From CAYZTY01 sp964444665 (GTDB lineage: Bacteria > Planctomycetota > Phycisphaerae > Sedimentisphaerales > CAYZTY01), in the NCBI GenBank assembly GCA_964444665.1, contig CAYUIE010000013.1, positions 1 to 64,000 on the forward strand: a stretch of 64,000 nucleotides of DNA, given 5' to 3'. Positions 42,180 to 50,677 of this stretch are shown here, piece after piece. How positions within the stretch are numbered: the first letter of the stretch is position 1; every line of letters begins with the position of its first letter. Under the pieces are notes generated by a model, which was given only the letters and a program-made list of their open reading frames with translations, searched no databases and had not been told where the DNA came from. The position numbers were made by a program, and so were the translations under genes.

Positions 42180-42542
42180 TTAAGACATTAACAATCCGAG
42201 AGCCATTATTCCTAAGACCACGATGATGACCGCTAAGTTAAAGACAAGACCCAAAATCGAGAATATTTTTTTGCGCTTTTTCTGAATCAGCCCGGCAACT
42301 CCAAGTCCTATGCCTACTAAACATAAGCCAAATCCCAAAAATAACAACAAGCCAAGCACTACTGCTATTGTAGATTTTTCATCCATCCCTCCTGGAGATG
42401 TTGCTTCAACCATGCCTGCAATGAACACAAGGAAAAAATCGAAAATTCCCACAAATAGTGACATTACAAAGGATGCGATTCCGAGGCCTGAATGTTTGAG
42501 CGGCGTATAGGCTTCCTGATATACATTTTCCTCATCAGCCAT
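42180..42542 (-). CDS. DUF4190-like small membrane protein
   Basis: 120 residues with three hydrophobic helices. After a short hydrophilic start it reads HSGLGIASFVMSLFVG, then IAVVLGLLLFLGFGLCLVGIGLGVAGL and ILGLVFNLAVIIVVLGIM. The SxxGIAS...Gl...G..GLxxKkrkk..s..Gl..n pattern is that of DUF4190-type membrane proteins. Role unknown. It is convergent with the TPM/PDZ gene, 28 bp apart. Confidence 0.7.
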   Translation of the reverse strand: MADEENVYQEAYTPLKHSGLGIASFVMSLFVGIFDFFLVFIAGMVEATSPGGMDEKSTIAVVLGLLLFLGFGLCLVGIGLGVAGLIQKKRKKIFSILGLVFNLAVIIVVLGIMALGLLMS

Positions 42543-43377
42543 AATTATCTTCCTTAATTTATGCTCTTTGAAAGTGTTTTCATTTTACTCAAGTGTATAT
42601 CGCCCAACCAGCCATTCCCAGTTCCTATTATTCTATCGGCAATACCCTAACTAAACTTTTCTAATACGTCAAGAATCTTGGTTATATTAATAGATGGTGA
42701 TTGCTCGAGACTCGATTTTTGTGTAAAGGATGCCGTAATTTGTCGTGGGATTGTGAAATATTAAAAATTGGTAACGGTGTTTTTTGGGGATTAATAATAA
42801 ATCCCGCCAGCCCGGCGGTGTTCGGCTTTTTGCGCCCGGTCGTTCTGCTTCCCCGGAGTTTAACTCCAACTCTGGGCTTAAGCCGATTTTGCTGCATGAA
42901 GTTGCGCATATCAGCCGTGGTCTAAGCAGTATGAAGAACAAATAGAACAATGGGGTAAGCAGTTTGGCAAGAGAATCGAAGAGCAAATAGGGCGGTGGTC
43001 GGAAAAATTTGAGAAGCAAATGAAGGGCTTCGAAGACCAGATGGAGGATTTAGATGAGCAACTCGATTATGAGCAGTTAAGAATTAGACAAAGAAAGTTA
43101 GCATACCGAGATTGAAACTGAAGCAGCCTTTTTAAAAGAGTATTTTGATTCAATGTTTCGTACTTAATCCTGAGCCTTCATAAGGCCTTTTCTGCGGGGG
43201 TGGAATTGGCACATTATGAGCGCGTCCGGTAAAAATAGGCTGTTTTTTTAGCTGCTTTTCCTTTTTTATATTTGACAAGTATTTATTGGAAAGCGGGTTA
43301 TGTTAAAAAAAAAGTCTTTATTTTTCGGCGATTTTTTGTTATAATATGCGGGTAATTTTGGCGAGGAGGGCCTTAAC
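42543..43377. other. Long stretch with no intact gene before the second beta-helix gene
   Basis: It holds a coiled-coil gene remnant (42900-43115) and, near 43340-43345, a TATAAT box without a clear -35. The open frame at 42701-42925 has no ribosome site and no recognisable product. The DNA looks like decayed coding sequence in its middle third. Confidence 0.5.
42900..43115 (+). pseudogene. Remnant of a coiled-coil protein gene
   Basis: 71 codons are open after a TGA at 42897. They read QYEEQIEQWGKQFGKRIEEQ, then WSEKFEKQMKGFEDQMEDLD and QLDYEQLRIRQRKLAYRD. The regular Gln/Glu/Lys spacing is clear coiled coil. There is no start codon before an internal ATG, and no ribosome site. I read it as the tail of a broken gene whose 5' part is lost. 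Confidence 0.45.
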
Positions 43378-46056
43378 TTGAAAAAATCGCTTATCGCGAT
43401 ATCGCTATTAGTCTGTTCACAGCTCTGGGCTGGTAACCTGTATGTAGGTGGTGGGGATTATAGTACCATCCAGTCGGCGATTAACGACGCCAATGACGGT
43501 GATTTAGTCATCGTTAGCCCGGATGTATATTACGAGAACATCAATTTCCTCGGCAAATCAATCACCGTAACTTCAACCGACCCGAACGACCCCAATATTG
43601 TCTCGAGCACGATTATCGACGGCAACGAGCCGGCCGATTCTAATAAAGCCTCGGTCGTAACTTTCGAGAACGGCGAGGATAATAATTCAATACTGAGTGG
43701 TTTCACAATCACAGGCGGTAAGGGTTCCTGGATTCTGGTCGGCTGGTGGAATCCCGGCGGGCCGAATTTCACCACATACTGGAATCGCTGCGGCGGCGGC
43801 GTTCTTTGCAGGAATATGTCTGAGCCGACAGTCACAAAAAATATCTTTGTTGAAAATTTGGCTGGTCAGGGTGGTGGTATCTATATCTATGGCAATCCCG
43901 TCGGCTATCCTGTCGTTGTCGTAAGCCCCGTTATCACCGAAAACATTTTTATTAGCAATCACGCCACCGGGGAACATGGCTATCTTCCGCCTAATAGTGA
44001 TTACCCGGTTAATAACCACGGGGATGGAGGCGCTATCGTTGCCTTCCAAGGCTGCGATGCGGTTATAAAAGATAATCTTATTCAAAACAACATTGCCCAG
44101 ATGTATGGCGGGGGTATTCATCTCCGGCAATGGTCCGACGGTCAGATAGAAAACAATCACATAATCGGCAACCATTCAATGCTTGGCGCAGGGGTGCATG
44201 TAACTTATAGATCGAGCCCTTGTATTAGGGCCAACAGGATTAAGCAGAATATCGCAGGGAATTTTGGTGGTGGAGGAATCTACGTTTTTTATCTATCTGA
44301 GCCTACTATAGAGCGTAATGTAATCATGGGCAATACTTCTCCCAATGGTGCCGGAATTGCCGTGTATTCTTCGAGTGACCCTCTGATTCGCAATAATCTC
44401 ATTTTCAAAAATAAGAGTGGGGCGGGAATAAAGGTAAAAGGCACCTGTGAACCGCACATTATACATAACACCATTTCGGGGAATTCGGCCCAGAGTTACA
44501 GCGGCGGAATATGCTGTACGGAAAACGCCGCTCCCGTAATCGAGAATAACATAATAACCAACAGCGGCAGTGGCTATGGCATTCACGTTGATGATATAAG
44601 CTTTCCTGAAATAAAGTACAATAACACGTGGAATAACGGTGCGGGAAATTACGGGCCTGGCATCGAGGACCAAACAGGAATTAATGGAAACGTATCCGTC
44701 TCGCCATATTTCGTCGAGCCGGATAGTAATGACTTCCGTCTGAACTTCAACAGCAGGTGCATAAACGTCGGTGACCCTAATTTCGATGGGCCCGCAACAG
44801 TAGATTTCGATGGCGAGCCGAGAAAAATGGGGCCACAGATTGATATCGGGGCCGATGAGGCTTGGCATGTGTGGAATATATCCTCTGAAAGTTTCTACGA
44901 TGGCATACAGGCCGCGATTGACGACGCAAACGACCTCGATACTATAATTGTTATACCGGGCAGATATTATGAAAACATAAACTTTAACGGCAAGAACGTT
45001 ACGGTAACGTCGATAGACCCCAATGACTGGAATATAGTTGAACAAACTATCATCGATGGAAACAACCTCGATTCAGTAGTGATATTTGAGTCCGGCGAAG
45101 ACGCAAATTGTGTGCTGGCCGGCTTCACAATCACCAACGGCCTTGCAACATCATCAGATTTCGGCGGCGGTATACGTGTACGACACTATACGGACTCTAA
45201 TGCTGTATTACATCCTGCGGGTCCGGTTATCCGAAATAACCTGATTACTTATAACATAGCTGAGAAGGGTGGGGGCATTTCTATGTATCATTCCACAGCA
45301 CGTGTGTTGGGCAACAGGATTGTTAACAATCACACGACCGAAGTCGGCCAGGGTGGTGGAGTGATAATTGTAGACTGTTTTGAGGAGCCCAATGCAATCA
45401 TCGCAAACAATATAATAGTTGGCAACTCTGCACTATATGGCGGCGGCGTAAGGATAATGAATTCCGACGTACAGATAGTCAACAATACAGTAGCTTATAA
45501 TCGCGGCAGTTGGGCCGGGATGGGTATTTACGGTGAGGCCACTGCTGTTGTAAATTGCATCCTGTGGGGTAATGGGGATGATTTATACCAGTGTACCGCG
45601 ACATATTGCTGTATCGAGGATGCCGATGCAGGCGAAGGGAACATAGCTGACGAACCCAACTTTATCAATCCGGGATACTGGGACGATTCCAATACCCCCG
45701 GCCAGTTGGATGATGATTACTTTGTTTTCGGAAATTATCATCTCCTGCCGGGCTCAGCCTGTATTGATGCTGGAGACAGTAACGCGGTTCCTGAAATATT
45801 AACTACCGATATGGATGACGAACAAAGGCTTTTCGCGCAGGCAGTGGATATAGGTCCGGATGAAGTCCTCACAAATTTGGCAGATTTCAATTTCGACGGC
45901 ATCGTGGATTATCTGGATGCGGAAGTACTGTTCAACGAATGGCTCACCGGCGGAAGCTCGTTGCAAAGCGATTTACATCAGGATGAATTCATTGACCTGG
46001 CTGATTATGCTGAATTAGCAAGCCAGTGGCTGTGGGAAACCGGTTGGCATCAGTAA
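43378..46056 (+). CDS. Secreted double beta-helix protein with C-terminal dockerin-like repeats
   Basis: 892 residues, TTG start behind GAGGAGGG. A signal peptide (MKKSLIAISLLVCSQLWAG) leads to YVGGGDYSTIQSAINDANDGD, the opening of a parallel beta-helix. A second opening (FYDGIQAAIDDANDLDTIIVI) comes near residue 505, so two helix domains are fused in tandem, each with coils of the type GGGI--N-A-P-I-NN-I--N. The C-terminus (about 835-892) has dockerin-like Ca loops (DFNFDGIVDYLDAEVLFNEW and HQDEFIDLADYAELASQW). It is likely a surface polysaccharide-binding or degrading protein. Its build is close to the 21778 gene but with less regular coils. Confidence 0.83.
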   Translation: MKKSLIAISLLVCSQLWAGNLYVGGGDYSTIQSAINDANDGDLVIVSPDVYYENINFLGKSITVTSTDPNDPNIVSSTIIDGNEPADSNKASVVTFENGEDNNSILSGFTITGGKGSWILVGWWNPGGPNFTTYWNRCGGGVLCRNMSEPTVTKNIFVENLAGQGGGIYIYGNPVGYPVVVVSPVITENIFISNHATGEHGYLPPNSDYPVNNHGDGGAIVAFQGCDAVIKDNLIQNNIAQMYGGGIHLRQWSDGQIENNHIIGNHSMLGAGVHVTYRSSPCIRANRIKQNIAGNFGGGGIYVFYLSEPTIERNVIMGNTSPNGAGIAVYSSSDPLIRNNLIFKNKSGAGIKVKGTCEPHIIHNTISGNSAQSYSGGICCTENAAPVIENNIITNSGSGYGIHVDDISFPEIKYNNTWNNGAGNYGPGIEDQTGINGNVSVSPYFVEPDSNDFRLNFNSRCINVGDPNFDGPATVDFDGEPRKMGPQIDIGADEAWHVWNISSESFYDGIQAAIDDANDLDTIIVIPGRYYENINFNGKNVTVTSIDPNDWNIVEQTIIDGNNLDSVVIFESGEDANCVLAGFTITNGLATSSDFGGGIRVRHYTDSNAVLHPAGPVIRNNLITYNIAEKGGGISMYHSTARVLGNRIVNNHTTEVGQGGGVIIVDCFEEPNAIIANNIIVGNSALYGGGVRIMNSDVQIVNNTVAYNRGSWAGMGIYGEATAVVNCILWGNGDDLYQCTATYCCIEDADAGEGNIADEPNFINPGYWDDSNTPGQLDDDYFVFGNYHLLPGSACIDAGDSNAVPEILTTDMDDEQRLFAQAVDIGPDEVLTNLADFNFDGIVDYLDAEVLFNEWLTGGSSLQSDLHQDEFIDLADYAELASQWLWETGWHQ

Positions 46057-46126
46057 ATTGGCACAGGATAATTAAATCCGCTATATAAATAAAGCCTTTT
46101 GTAAGCAGACAGGTCAATATTATCAA

Positions 46127-46229
46127 GTCCGATAAGAAACTTTCAACAAAGTCCACCTTAGTATTGGACGATAGCTAAATTAGAGCAATTTGCTTAATAT
46201 GCCGGCAATCAAATAAAGTATAAGGGCTA
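46127..46229 (+). promoter_or_regulatory. Conserved leader element, copy 1 (upstream of pilin-like gene 1)
   Basis: About 100 bp that recurs at 46911-47013 with roughly 80 percent identity. Constant blocks: GTCCGATAAGAAACTTT, CAAAGTCC, TTGGACGATAG, TTAGAGCA, TTGCT and AATCAA. GTCCA (46151-46155) can pair with TGGAC (46165-46169). It looks like a promoter or untranslated-leader element duplicated along with its gene. Confidence 0.55.
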
Positions 46230-46277
46230 AAGGTAGCTATATAATATTAGGCTTGGTATGCTCTGTGGAGAAGAATA

Positions 46278-46733
46278 ATGAGAACCATTAGGGCATTTAC
46301 TTTAGTTGAAGTATTGATTGTTGTTGTGCTTCTTGGGATATTGGCGACAAATGTCATAACCACCTTTCGGTCATATGCCACAGAGGCCAATGCAACGGCA
46401 TGTAAGGACGACCTTCGTGTTTTGCGTAGCACTATTGAACTTTATTCCGTAAAAAATGGAGATGTCCCACCTGGCTATACGAATAATGACCCAATGCAGC
46501 CGGTCAGTTCCGCAGTTTTATTACAGCAATTAGTTACAAATGAACACTATTTGTCAAACATCCCGAAAAATCTCTTTAATGAGTCGACAGACGTAACTAT
46601 GCTTGGCAATTCAGACACATTTCCTGCTGATGCTCCCGGCGATACCGGCTGGATATATAAGCCGGCAACGAGAGAGATTCGACTCAACTGGCCTGGCACG
46701 GATAGCGTTGGGACGCGATATTATGACTACTGA
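46278..46733 (+). CDS. Type IV pilin-like/pseudopilin protein 1
   Basis: 151 residues. N-terminal prepilin signal MRTIRAFTLVEVLIVVVLLG with cleavage before Phe 7 and Glu at +5, then a hydrophobic helix. The C-terminal region (PGDTGWIYKPATREIRLNWP, then TDSVGTRYYDY) is nearly shared with the next gene. These are pseudopilins or minor pilins of a type II secretion or type IV pilus machine processed by PilD. No pilus assembly genes are adjacent. ATG 46278 is preceded by GGAGAAG. Confidence 0.8.
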   Translation: MRTIRAFTLVEVLIVVVLLGILATNVITTFRSYATEANATACKDDLRVLRSTIELYSVKNGDVPPGYTNNDPMQPVSSAVLLQQLVTNEHYLSNIPKNLFNESTDVTMLGNSDTFPADAPGDTGWIYKPATREIRLNWPGTDSVGTRYYDY

Positions 46734-46910
46734 TTTTCGAGTTGGATTTCATTGGAAATGGGGAGTGAAACGGCCTTGTCTTCGCAAAAACTGAGATAAT
46801 TAACCGTTTAATGTTTGCCGGACCGGTCGAAACTTTAGCTCCGATATAATGATTTGGCCTGCAATTTTGAGCATGACCCATTGTCGGCATCCCACATCAA
46901 TTATTGTTTT

Positions 46911-47013
46911 GTCCGATAAGAAACTTTAAGCAAAGTCCGCCTTTATCTTGGACGATAGTTAATTAGAGCAGCTTGCTGAATATACCCCGAAATCAATCAA
47001 GAATATGGGCAAA
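46911..47013 (+). promoter_or_regulatory. Conserved leader element, copy 2 (upstream of pilin-like gene 2)
   Basis: Second copy of the element at 46127-46229. GTCCG can pair with TGGAC here by one G-U wobble, so the stem is kept. Spacing to the gene start is also close (about 50 bp in both). Confidence 0.55.
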
Positions 47014-47060
47014 TGGAAAGTTGAAGGTATTTTTTGTCTCCCCAGTGGGGATGAGAAGTA

Positions 47061-47516
47061 ATGAAAGCCAAAAAGGCATTTTCATTAATCGAGTTGATTA
47101 TAGTAGTGGCAATTCTCGGAATATTGGCGGCAGTTGTCGTGCCTGCCTTTCAATCACACGTTGCCGAAGCTAAAGAAGCTGCAGGTAAAGATAATCTGCG
47201 TATATTGCGAAATGTCATTCAATTTTATGCTGCCCAGCATGGAGACATCCCTCCAGGTTACCAGGATGATGACCCAAGCGCACCGGCAAGCTTCATTGCC
47301 TTTTGGTTGCAAGTGGTAAAGGATGGAGCATACCTGCCGGAAGTGCCTGAGAATCCTTTCAATAGTTCAGGTGACATGACTGTTCTTGGCAATAGCGAGT
47401 CATTTCCTGCTCAAGCGCCTGGTGATACCGGCTGGATATATAAGCCGGCAACAAGAGAGATTCGATTGAACTGGCCCGGTACGGACACCCGAGGTGTACG
47501 ATATTACGATTATTGA
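47061..47516 (+). CDS. Type IV pilin-like/pseudopilin protein 2
   Basis: 151 residues, the same length as its upstream sister. MKAKKAFSLIELIIVVAILG is a sharper prepilin signal with cleavage before Phe 7 and Glu at +5. Both proteins share KDNLRILRN- or KDDLRVLRS-type helix, the GD-PPGY loop, and the WIYKPATREIRLNWPGTD end. This is a tandem duplication including the leader. The stop overlaps the next lipoprotein gene's end by 7 bp on the opposite strand. Confidence 0.85.
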   Translation: MKAKKAFSLIELIIVVAILGILAAVVVPAFQSHVAEAKEAAGKDNLRILRNVIQFYAAQHGDIPPGYQDDDPSAPASFIAFWLQVVKDGAYLPEVPENPFNSSGDMTVLGNSESFPAQAPGDTGWIYKPATREIRLNWPGTDTRGVRYYDY

Positions 47517-48085
47517 TTTTTCTGTCGTACTTCGTTCTGGACTTTCGTAAAGGTAATAATTTTCGGCTTAATGGCATTGGGGTCGGGTTTTTTAGCTCCT
47601 TCGATTACTCCATAACTGAGCCAGTTAACTCTCCATTGTTTCCCATTTTGTGAGATCGGTCCCTTGAGATAATCGGATGTGTTGCCGGCTATTTGGTAGT
47701 TAGGGAAGTTGACATAAAAACTTTCTAAAATAATCATCACGTCTAATTGACGTGTTGCCGGCGTATAGACGGCTTCACAGGGACCAAGAAAGTAAACAGC
47801 AATAACTTCTTTACGCCATTGCTCACTGGCGCCTCCTTCGCTGACGTCTATATCCACACCGAGAAAATGTCTCAATGATGAGATAGTACCATCGGGCTCG
47901 AAACTGAACATCCATTCTGCTTCGTCTGTTTTCCAGGTACCTACGAGAAAATCAGGGAAAGAATTACTTGATTCTTTTGTTTTAAGCGATTCGATTCCTG
48001 GGGGGAGCGTTTCCCTTCTCGGCTGACAGCCGCAGAAGCCAAACAGGAAGAACATAACTGCTGTGATTAACAATATTCGTTTCAC
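47510..48085 (-). CDS. Lipoprotein of unknown function
   Basis: 191 residues. The signal MKRILLITAVMFFLFGFCGC has a lipobox with Cys 20 (FCGC). The mature part reads FLVGTWKTDEAEWMFSFEPDGTI, AVYFLGPCEAVYTPATRQLDV and QIAGNTSDYLKGPIS, beta-rich and like lipocalin or META-type folds that open with LvGtW. No named family is certain. It is the last gene of the minus-strand block. Confidence 0.65.
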   Translation of the reverse strand: MKRILLITAVMFFLFGFCGCQPRRETLPPGIESLKTKESSNSFPDFLVGTWKTDEAEWMFSFEPDGTISSLRHFLGVDIDVSEGGASEQWRKEVIAVYFLGPCEAVYTPATRQLDVMIILESFYVNFPNYQIAGNTSDYLKGPISQNGKQWRVNWLSYGVIEGAKKPDPNAIKPKIITFTKVQNEVRQKNQ

Positions 48086-48148
48086 TTACTTAAACTCCTT
48101 AAGTTTTTGCATGTTTTTATTTTATAACCACTCATCGTGAAATACAAT

Positions 48149-50578
48149 TTAATTGAGCGGCTTATCTTGTTGGACAGGCTCGCGAACCTTAATTAATGGC
48201 AGTCCATCTTTAAACAACTCCAGGTGATGTTGTATCTGTTTTGCCAGACTATCGTTACCAGTTTCCTGGGCTAAATTAAGAGCTTGTTCCGCTGTCTTGA
48301 CCGCCTCTGCAAATCTATCTGCCGCTGCGTAGGCAATTGCCAGAGTCGTTAATGTCACCGGTTGTTTGTAATCCGCAAGTTCACAGGCATGCCGGGCCAG
48401 ACGGACTGCCTCCGTGGGGTCGCGAAATTCTTTATCTTCAACGGTTGCGAGAACCAGGGCCAGATTATTGTGCACATCCACTGAGTCGGGATTAAGCCTG
48501 ACTGCCTGGCTCCAATGACTTATAGCCTGAGCAATTTTGCCCTGAGTATAAAGAATGCCGGCCAATTTGTTGTGTGCGTTTGGGTCGTTGGAATTTTCAC
48601 GTAACACCTCGGTATAGTGGGCAATTGTCTCCTGCTGTTTTTTTTGTTGTAAAGCGTTTCTGAGATTGCTGTGTATTTTGTTCATGTCGGGTCTAAGCCA
48701 CAGAGCTTGTTCCCAGCATTGAATCGCCTCCTCAGTTTTTCCCTGCTGGTAATACGCTTTCCCAAGGTTGCCGAGCACTTCGGGCCAGTCCGGCCTTATC
48801 TGCAGCAACTCAGTCCATAGAGCAACAGCTTCGTCAAATTTTTTCTGCTTGTAAAGCATGTTGCCGAGGCCCAGCCTTGGCTCCAGTAAATCAGGCTTGA
48901 TTTCAAGTGCCAGATGATAGTGTTTGGCCGCATCACTGAACTTATTTTGTTGTGCAAATATATCACCTAAACAGATATGTGCCCGTGTCTTTTTCGGGTC
49001 TGCCTCAATCGCTTTGTAGTATTCGGTGACAGCCGGGTCTGTTTGCCCTTTATACTGATAAGCGTCTCCGTGAGTGGTGTGCCATCTGGCCCAGCTTGGA
49101 TTATAAGGGATGCCATGTTTTGCCGCATGGATGTATAATGCAACCCAGATAGCCGACCAGCACAAACCACGCCTAAAATCCCTCTTTGTGAAAAACCATC
49201 CTATGCGATACAGGCCATACGCTCCGAACAGAAAAAGAAATGGTATAATTGGGACGCGGAACCGCGCAGTAATGAAAAAAGGCAGGAATGAAACAAAATA
49301 TGTCCCAATGAAAAGAACAATCAGCAAAGATATTTCTAATGGTTTGCAAACCTTTGTATCACCCACTTCTTTTTCATTGCGTTGTTTTTTGAGATCGAAT
49401 GCCAGTAACAACAGTCCCACAACAGCACCGGAAACCGGCAGGGCAAATCCCGGATTGTATCGAAGCGTTGCAGATAGTTCCTTGGCGCAAAAAATCTCCT
49501 TGTTGTTGGATACTTCTGCCGGGCCCCAGAAAAGCAGAGCCTTTTTCAATAGCAGCTTAAAACTTCGCCCCCGGTTATTCCGGATATAACGATTCGCTTC
49601 TCCGATAAAATAGGAGGAAACTTCCGAGTGCTTTAATTTTCTGCCCAGGCGTCTCTCAACGCCGTGAACAATCTGCATGTAGTCAAAGCAATTCCAGTTA
49701 TCTAGGCCGGTTAAGGCGGGCAAATTCGGAATTGTCGGCGTGATGCAGTCGGTCTGTTCATTGTTGCCTATATAAAGATTGATACCCGTGTTGGAGCTGA
49801 TAGGCACAAAGTCATTCGCCACAATATAATTTCTGATTGTTACCGGGGCGATAACCACCGCCGTACCCATAAGAAATCCTGCCGTCATTATCCCCAAAGA
49901 CCTTCCGTCATTCCTTCGACGCTTCAACCACCAACCCCAGCCCAGAACAAATGGAACAAAGAGCAGAATATTCGGACGAATCACCGCGAAAAGTCCCAGA
50001 AGCACCCCTCCGCATAAACAACGCGCGAGAGTAAACTTTTCCATCCAGGTCTCAAGAACAAGTATTAAACAAAGCCCCAGAAAGACAAGCAAAACGGGCG
50101 CAAGAAGTTCTCCCTCAAAAAATATAAAGACCCAGTAAGCAGACATAAATGCTGCGAACAGCAGACCGACTACCCTTCCGAATAACTTCCTGCCGAGAAT
50201 ATAGGCCAACACACAGTTGGCCAATCCCAATCCCATTTGGAAGATTCTTGCGGCCAGAAAGCTCGAACCGGACAACAGATACATAAATGCAAGAAAGTAG
50301 GGATAGCCCGGCGGTCTGAAATAAGGTGTGCTGCGAATCTCCGGGGCACTCATACCTTCCTGTTGAGGCCAGTCGCCGCTTGCAAGCCCGCGCGCCCAAT
50401 AATTGTGATAGCCTGCATCGACCAGCGGGGCCGTGAAATCCGGACTTTTAACAATCTCAGAAAGGTATGAACCTCTGAGAAATAAACCTATTAATATTAT
50501 AGCTGCCAAGGCAAGCAGTTCACCTGTCCGCATCTTATTCTCTATTTTATGTTCAGATTCTTCTTTATGGTTGTCCAT
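48149..50578 (-). CDS. GT39-type membrane glycosyltransferase with C-terminal TPR tail, paralogue A
   Basis: 809 residues. About ten transmembrane helices (residues 17-480) belong to the PMT/ArnT superfamily: the loop after helix 1 reads VDAGYHNYWARGLASGDW, with the conserved Asp, and PPGYPYFLAFMYLLSGSS follows. These enzymes move a sugar from a polyprenyl phosphate to a protein or lipid in the periplasm. Residues about 500-790 hold seven to eight TPRs (DPAVTEYYKAIEADPKKTRAHICLGDIFAQQ type), ending in the tail shared by five proteins here (AVRLARHACELADYKQP, HHLELFKDGLP). The TPRs would face one side of the membrane and bind partners. 99 bp follow to the upstream gene's stop. Confidence 0.85.
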   Translation of the reverse strand: MDNHKEESEHKIENKMRTGELLALAAIILIGLFLRGSYLSEIVKSPDFTAPLVDAGYHNYWARGLASGDWPQQEGMSAPEIRSTPYFRPPGYPYFLAFMYLLSGSSFLAARIFQMGLGLANCVLAYILGRKLFGRVVGLLFAAFMSAYWVFIFFEGELLAPVLLVFLGLCLILVLETWMEKFTLARCLCGGVLLGLFAVIRPNILLFVPFVLGWGWWLKRRRNDGRSLGIMTAGFLMGTAVVIAPVTIRNYIVANDFVPISSNTGINLYIGNNEQTDCITPTIPNLPALTGLDNWNCFDYMQIVHGVERRLGRKLKHSEVSSYFIGEANRYIRNNRGRSFKLLLKKALLFWGPAEVSNNKEIFCAKELSATLRYNPGFALPVSGAVVGLLLLAFDLKKQRNEKEVGDTKVCKPLEISLLIVLFIGTYFVSFLPFFITARFRVPIIPFLFLFGAYGLYRIGWFFTKRDFRRGLCWSAIWVALYIHAAKHGIPYNPSWARWHTTHGDAYQYKGQTDPAVTEYYKAIEADPKKTRAHICLGDIFAQQNKFSDAAKHYHLALEIKPDLLEPRLGLGNMLYKQKKFDEAVALWTELLQIRPDWPEVLGNLGKAYYQQGKTEEAIQCWEQALWLRPDMNKIHSNLRNALQQKKQQETIAHYTEVLRENSNDPNAHNKLAGILYTQGKIAQAISHWSQAVRLNPDSVDVHNNLALVLATVEDKEFRDPTEAVRLARHACELADYKQPVTLTTLAIAYAAADRFAEAVKTAEQALNLAQETGNDSLAKQIQHHLELFKDGLPLIKVREPVQQDKPLN

Positions 50579-50677
50579 ATCTCTGCTTCCTACATAACAT
50601 TGAGTTAATTTTCTTTTACATATCCAGGCGAACGCAGCTGCTCAATCTTATGTTCCGATAGCATAGGAGCCTTTGTC

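Noticed and set aside
42701..42925. 74-codon plus-strand frame in the long gap
   Set aside because: No ribosome site, odd composition, and it overlaps a different-frame coiled-coil remnant; no family seen.
44293..45045. 250-codon minus-strand open frame
   Set aside because: Antisense to the beta-helix repeats; the repetitive DNA keeps the reverse frame open by chance.
46127..47013. GEMM (cyclic dinucleotide) riboswitch upstream of the pilin-like genes
   Set aside because: CAAAGTCC is reminiscent of the GEMM core, but the conserved GNRA tetraloop and receptor stems are not present, so I report only a conserved leader.
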